Assembly: GCF_023008245.1 (NCBI RefSeq)
Contig: NZ_CP090145.1
Coordinates: 992,001 to 1,056,000, forward strand
Length of the DNA: 64,000 nucleotides
Reading direction: 5' to 3'
From: Flavobacterium sediminilitoris
Lineage (GTDB): Bacteria; Bacteroidota; Bacteroidia; Flavobacteriales; Flavobacteriaceae
Shown: piece after piece, positions 63,628 through 64,000 of the stretch
How the letters are laid out: the number at the start of each line of letters is the position of its first letter
How positions within the stretch are numbered: the stretch's first letter is position 1
Position numbers and translations under genes: made by a program
Notes under the pieces: generated by a model
The model's input: the letters and a program-made list of their open reading frames with translations, nothing else
Told to the model about the DNA's origin: nothing
Database searches by the model: none

Positions 63628-64000
63628 ATGAAAAAAATATTTAAAAACATATTCATTGCAACTGTAATACTAAGCATTACTACAAGCTGTGTAAAAGATG
63701 ATGATTATGATGTTGTTACAGATTATATTCCTGTATTAGTAGGAAATAATTTTGAAAATGAGAGCAGAGGAAGTGGTTCTAATGAAGTTGCAGTAAATTT
63801 ACCTGGATGGTTAAACGTAGCTGTTGAAGGTTCAAGATTATGGCACGTTAGACAATTTGATGAAAATCAATATGCTGAATTTTCTTCTTTTTTTTCTTAT
63901 AATGATCCAAATGATGATATTTGGTTAATTACTTCAAAAATGGATTTCGCAGCTACTCCTAATTCTGAAAGTCTAACTTTTGACACAAAGAAAAGAATTT
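63628..64000 (+). CDS. Lipoprotein paired with the TonB receptor (partial)
   Basis: The gene runs off the window end. The visible 124 residues start with a lipoprotein signal (IFIATVILSITTSCVKDDDY, lipobox TTSC). They continue with SNEVAVNLPGWLNVAVEGSR, then LWHVRQFDENQYAEFSSFFS and NDDIWLITSKMDFAATPNSE. That sequence is typical of the DUF5017/choice-of-anchor J jelly-roll region. It lies 11 bp after the TonB receptor gene, so it probably encodes its surface-exposed partner. Confidence 0.85.
   Translation, partial: MKKIFKNIFIATVILSITTSCVKDDDYDVVTDYIPVLVGNNFENESRGSGSNEVAVNLPGWLNVAVEGSRLWHVRQFDENQYAEFSSFFSYNDPNDDIWLITSKMDFAATPNSESLTFDTKKRI

Overview
The window is AT-rich chromosomal DNA that looks like a member of the Flavobacteriaceae, most probably Flavobacterium or a close relative. 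The evidence is a complete Bacteroides-aerotolerance (bat) operon, a type IX secretion (T9SS) type A sorting tail, a TonB-dependent receptor with a carboxypeptidase-like plug extension followed by a lipoprotein, the DUF6443/Rhs protein family, and a TTTG-N19-TAnnTTTG promoter typical of the Bacteroidetes housekeeping sigma factor. No tRNA, rRNA or CRISPR array was recognised.

Layout. 0-4.3 kb: a small PepSY-like secreted protein and a convergent pair of a sigma-54 activator and a hybrid histidine kinase. 4.4-10.9 kb: GH92 mannosidase, pheS, a BASS-type transporter and CvpA. 10.9-21.3 kb: a TIGR04222-like membrane protein with a Cys/Gly tail, then the minus-strand bat operon (moxR, DUF58, a BatD-like protein, batA, batB, batC, batD, batE). 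21.5-30.2 kb: a lipoprotein, an AlbA_2-domain protein, a TPR histidine kinase with its response regulator, four tandem near-identical tiny lipoproteins, a metallophosphoesterase, an outer-membrane protein and a PhnA-like protein. 30.5-36.7 kb: a plus-strand operon of five genes without signal peptides. Three encode unrecognised proteins, one is CYTH-like, and the last is a peptidoglycan-binding muramidase. 36.6-55.8 kb: a minus-strand polymorphic-toxin island. 55.8-64 kb: a hypothetical protein, an ALDH7-type dehydrogenase, 3-hydroxyanthranilate dioxygenase, an exonuclease/phosphatase-family protein, a TonB receptor and the start of its lipoprotein partner.

The island at 36.6-55.8 kb is the most remarkable region. 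A T9SS-tailed repeat protein, a 1075-residue companion and a full-length 1147-residue DUF6443/Rhs protein form an operon. The Rhs tip looks like a clan CD (caspase-like) cysteine protease. Downstream lies a series of displaced Rhs-core plus toxin cassettes, each followed by a small secreted or lipoprotein gene that is probably its immunity gene. The tips are a DUF4329/JAMM-like domain broken inside its HxH motif by loss of one AC unit, a zincin-like domain, a clear metzincin, an EndoU RNase with an in-frame TGA just after its second histidine, and two short toxin remnants. Pieces of the left end of an IS1-like element sit at several immunity/next-cassette borders, and two of these have the same junction to the Rhs core. 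This suggests the array grew by duplication and recombination involving IS ends.

The 30.5-36.7 kb operon is the best candidate for an undescribed system. It carries a muramidase without a Sec signal, a duplicated beta-rich module shared by two of its proteins, and no recognisable phage or injection-system structural gene. Its position directly beside the toxin island may or may not be meaningful.
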